DNA from: an uncultured Collinsella sp.
GTDB taxonomy: Bacteria > Actinomycetota > Coriobacteriia > Coriobacteriales > Coriobacteriaceae
Direction: 5' to 3'
Assembly (NCBI GenBank): GCA_900552395.1
Contig: URZJ01000071.1
Location: 1 to 8,433, forward strand
Length of the DNA stretch: 8,433 nt
Shown here: positions 5,924 to 8,433 of the stretch, piece by piece
Position numbering within the stretch: position 1 is the stretch's first letter
Layout: each line of letters begins with the position of its first letter
Made by a program: the position numbers and the translations under genes
Notes under the pieces: generated by a model
Told to the model about the DNA's origin: nothing
Databases searched by the model: none
The model's input: only the letters and a program-made list of their open reading frames with translations

Positions 5924-7023
5924 GCGGATGCGTCTCCCTTCTGGCCGAGGCCCTCGGCAATGAGTTCGTGGAAAGTGGAAAGCGGCGTGCGGTCGATGCT
6001 GCAGCGGCCAATGCCGTGCGGAATCACCAGATCGATAGTGTCGCCCGCGCGCTTCTTGTCGTGGAGCGCCTCGGCAAAGACGGTATCGGCATCTAGGTCG
6101 CAGCGGCTCTTGAGGCCATGGCGGGCGCAGAGTTCCTCAATACGATCGGGCAGTGCAGCATCGCAGACGCCGTGCAGGGCCGCGGCGCGCGTGATGATGC
6201 CCATGCCGATCGACACGCAGTTGCCGTGTCCGAGCTCAAAGTGCTCGCAGGCCTCGACGGCGTGTCCGGCGCTGTGTCCAAAGTTGAGGAGCTTGCGCTG
6301 GTTGGTTTCGCGCTCGTCGGCGACGACCACGGCGCGCTTGATGTCGATATTGCGGGCGATGATGAGCGCTACGCGGGCCACATCGCGGTTGAGCAGCTCC
6401 AGCGTGAGCGGGGTCTTCTCCAGCTCGGCGAAAAGCTCCGGGTCGGCGATCACGGCGTGCTTGACGACCTCGCCGCAGCCGTCGGCGAACTGCTCGGGCG
6501 TGAGGGTGGCCAGACACCCCACGTCGGCGATAACCACGCTCGGCTGCCAAAAGGCGCCGGCCAAGTTCTTGCCGGCAGCCAGGTCTATGGCGGTCTTGCC
6601 TCCCACCGACGAATCCACCATGGCGAGCAGGCTCGTGGGGATCTGCACAAACTTGCAGCCGCGCATGTAGGTGGCGGCTACAAAGCCCGCCACGTCGCCC
6701 ACGACGCCGCCGCCGAGTGCCACGATCACGTCGGAGCGCGAAAGCTCGTGCTCGGCCACAAACTCCAAAATGGCAACGTAGGTCTCGGCGCGCTTATGGG
6801 CCTCGCCGGCCTCGAAGGTGCAGATGCTCACCTCGTAGCCTGACGCCTCCAGGCTCTGCTTAACGGGCATCTGGTAGAGCGGGCCCACGTTGGTGTCCGT
6901 CACGATGACGGCCTTGGTGCCGCCGGCGGTGGCGCGCACGAGCGGCCCCGCCTGCTCCAGCAAAAACGTGCCAACATGCACCTGGTAGGGGCGTGCAGTG
7001 TCGATATCGATGGTAATCGCCAT
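5917..7023 (-). CDS. aroB: 3-dehydroquinate synthase
   Basis: Second pathway step, cyclising DAHP to 3-dehydroquinate with catalytic NAD and a divalent metal. The 368-residue length is typical. The NAD-binding glycine loop GGGVVGDVAGF is at 104-114, followed by IPTSLLAMVDSSVGGKTAID (128-147), which lines the phosphate and active site. The three metal ligands are in place: Glu185 in GCGEVVKH, His250 in NFGHSAGH and His266 in GHGNCVSIGM. The fold runs to residue 368 without breaks. The start ATG 7023 has AAAGGA 9 nt upstream. The gene follows tyrA by 36 nt and overlaps aroA by 7 nt. No kinase domain is fused to it, unlike aroK-aroB arrangements elsewhere. Confidence 0.97.
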   Translation of the reverse strand: MAITIDIDTARPYQVHVGTFLLEQAGPLVRATAGGTKAVIVTDTNVGPLYQMPVKQSLEASGYEVSICTFEAGEAHKRAETYVAILEFVAEHELSRSDVIVALGGGVVGDVAGFVAATYMRGCKFVQIPTSLLAMVDSSVGGKTAIDLAAGKNLAGAFWQPSVVIADVGCLATLTPEQFADGCGEVVKHAVIADPELFAELEKTPLTLELLNRDVARVALIIARNIDIKRAVVVADERETNQRKLLNFGHSAGHAVEACEHFELGHGNCVSIGMGIITRAAALHGVCDAALPDRIEELCARHGLKSRCDLDADTVFAEALHDKKRAGDTIDLVIPHGIGRCSIDRTPLSTFHELIAEGLGQKGDASAC

Positions 7024-7059
7024 AAGCTTCGGTCCTTTCGACCTGGCGTGATGGGTTGT

Positions 7060-7974
7060 CTAGTGGGAGGCCTCGTCGTCGAGTGCGCGCTTAATGCGGT
7101 CGCCCTCGGCAAGGAGATTCTCCAGATAGCGCTGGTCGCGGTCCTTGAGCGCGCGGCTGTAGGCGCCAAGCGATTCGATCAGATGGTCGATCTCGAAGGC
7201 GAGCGCGTCGGCGTCGTCGATCATGAGCTCGGACCACATCTGGGGGTTGAGGTGCGCCACGCGGGTGAGATCGCGGTAGCTGCCGGCCGAAAAGCCGTGG
7301 TGGACCTGGGCAGTGGGGCTTTTGACGTAGGCGTTGGATACCACGTGCGCAAGCTGGCTCGTGAAGGCGATGACACGGTCGTGCTCGGCGGCGCTGGTCA
7401 CGCTGAACTTGCCAAAGCCCAAGGGGCGCACCATCTCGCGCACCTGGCCCAAAAGCTCCAGCTTGAGCGCATCGTCCACCGCGGGCGGTACGAGCACCAG
7501 CGGGGCGCCCTGGAACAGGTCGGCGCGGGAGTGTGCATAGCCCGAGTACTGCGTGCCCGCCATGGGGTGCGCGCCCACAAAGTAAAAGCCGTGCTCGCGG
7601 GCAAGCTCAAAGGCGCGCTCGCACACGATACCCTTGACGCCCACCGTGTCAATTACCACGGGGCCCATGATGGCCTCGGTATCGGTGGCGTCGGCGAGTG
7701 CCTGGGCGTGTGCCTCGAGCCATTCGATGCAGGCTTCGGGGTAGCAAGCCAGGACGATGATGTCGCATTCGCCGAGTGTCTTGTCGTTGAGCTCTCCGGC
7801 GACGGTGCCCATGCTGGCGGCGGTCATGACATCGTCATCGGGATCCCAGGCCAGCACGCGAACGCCCGCCTGCGCATAGCCGCGGGCAAAGCTGCCGCCG
7901 ATGAGGCCAAGGCCGACGATGCCGGCGCACTTGGGGCCGCCCTGGTTAACGCGCGCGTTTCTCACTGTACCCAT
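7060..7974 (-). CDS. tyrA: prephenate dehydrogenase
   Basis: NAD(P)-dependent oxidative decarboxylation of prephenate to 4-hydroxyphenylpyruvate, the committed Tyr step. The 304 residues carry the Rossmann motif GLGLIGGS at 21-28 and DTVGVKG at 109-115. The catalytic His136 is in GAHPMAGT, and TSQLAH at 205-210 and FSAGSYRDLTRVA near 229-241 belong to the helical dimerisation domain. There is no chorismate mutase fusion, since PheA supplies prephenate, and no C-terminal ACT domain, so any Tyr feedback must act directly on the catalytic domains or elsewhere in the pathway. An arogenate-specific enzyme cannot be excluded from sequence alone. The start ATG 7974 lies 3 nt after the aroF stop, with GGAG 6 nt upstream inside the end of aroF, so the two are tightly coupled. 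Confidence 0.94.
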   Translation of the reverse strand: MGTVRNARVNQGGPKCAGIVGLGLIGGSFARGYAQAGVRVLAWDPDDDVMTAASMGTVAGELNDKTLGECDIIVLACYPEACIEWLEAHAQALADATDTEAIMGPVVIDTVGVKGIVCERAFELAREHGFYFVGAHPMAGTQYSGYAHSRADLFQGAPLVLVPPAVDDALKLELLGQVREMVRPLGFGKFSVTSAAEHDRVIAFTSQLAHVVSNAYVKSPTAQVHHGFSAGSYRDLTRVAHLNPQMWSELMIDDADALAFEIDHLIESLGAYSRALKDRDQRYLENLLAEGDRIKRALDDEASH

Positions 7975-7977
7975 GGG

Positions 7978-8433
7978 CTACTCCATGGTCTCTTGGCAGA
8001 CAACCTCGCGGATGGCTCGGATGCGACGCATGGTGTCGTCGAACTGATCGGGGGTGAGGGCCTGAGCGCCGTCGGACCATGCGCGGCTGGGCTCGTCGTG
8101 GACCTCGATCTCCAGGCCGTTGGCACCGCAGGCGGTCGCGGCGAGCGCCATGGGCTCAACGTAGCGGGTGTAGCCGGTGGCGTGGCTGGGGTCGGCGACG
8201 ACGGGCAGGTGCGACAGGTGGTGCAGCACCGGCACGGCGTTGAGGTCGAATGTGTTGCGAGTACGGGTCTCGAAGGTGCGGATGCCGCGCTCGCACAGGA
8301 TGACGTTGTCGTTGCCCTCGCTCATGATGTACTCGGCGGCCATGAGCAGCTCATCGATCGTGCCGGACATGCCGCGCTTAAGCAAGATCGGAGTCTTGGT
8401 CTTGCCGACCTCTTTGAGCAGGGGGAAGTTCTG
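7978..8433 (-). CDS. aroF: 3-deoxy-7-phosphoheptulonate (DAHP) synthase, C-terminal part
   Basis: First pathway enzyme, condensing PEP with erythrose-4-phosphate. The gene continues past the right edge; 151 C-terminal residues are present and the frame is open from the last base, so the internal Met at 8385 is not the start. Family motifs are clear: QNFPLLKEVGKTKTPILLKRG, then GNDNVILCERGIRTFE, TRNTFDLNAVP, the metal-binding His in DPSHATG, and EIEVHDEP...SDGAQALTPDQF. These fit the type I-beta/KDO8P-synthase-like class and not the E. coli AroFGH or plant-type classes. The N-terminus, where a regulatory ferredoxin-like or chorismate mutase domain would sit, is outside the window, so feedback control cannot be judged. 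In the visible part it is the first gene of the operon; the promoter lies beyond the window. Confidence 0.94.
   Translation of the reverse strand, partial: QNFPLLKEVGKTKTPILLKRGMSGTIDELLMAAEYIMSEGNDNVILCERGIRTFETRTRNTFDLNAVPVLHHLSHLPVVADPSHATGYTRYVEPMALAATACGANGLEIEVHDEPSRAWSDGAQALTPDQFDDTMRRIRAIREVVCQETME

Overview
The window looks like chromosomal DNA from a high-GC Gram-positive gut actinobacterium of the Coriobacteriia, most like Collinsella. That placement is an inference from protein flavour (the chorismate synthase and EPSP synthase variants), strong GC bias at third codon positions and gene order. No marker gene in the window settles it.

Layout. On the + strand, positions 1-349 hold the 3' end of an ABC-transporter ATPase of the polysaccharide/teichoic-acid export type. 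A tRNA-Arg(TCT) gene (404-480) with encoded CCA follows, closed by a strong intrinsic terminator (490-522). From about 585 to the right edge everything is on the - strand: one tightly packed operon for aromatic amino acid synthesis. In transcription order (right to left) it holds aroF (DAHP synthase, cut by the window edge), tyrA, aroB, aroA, aroC, pheA, aroE, aroK and aroQ. Gaps are mostly -7 to +43 nt; the widest, 64 nt, lies between aroK and aroQ and is filled by a large perfect hairpin.

How the genes work together. AroF, AroB, AroQ, AroE, AroK, AroA and AroC are the seven steps from PEP + erythrose-4-phosphate to chorismate. PheA (chorismate mutase-prephenate dehydratase with ACT domain) and TyrA (prephenate dehydrogenase) carry chorismate on toward Phe and Tyr. 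Only the final aminotransferase and the tryptophan branch are absent.

The main anomaly is at the aroE/aroK junction (about 1636-1650). The shikimate dehydrogenase frame breaks inside its conserved C-terminal helix. The rest of that helix (residues CERYTG) is found in another frame, directly continuous with shikimate kinase. This looks like an ancestral AroE-AroK fusion broken by a short deletion of about 22 bp, or by an assembly error. I saw no mobile element, CRISPR array or defence system; otherwise this is a housekeeping biosynthetic region.
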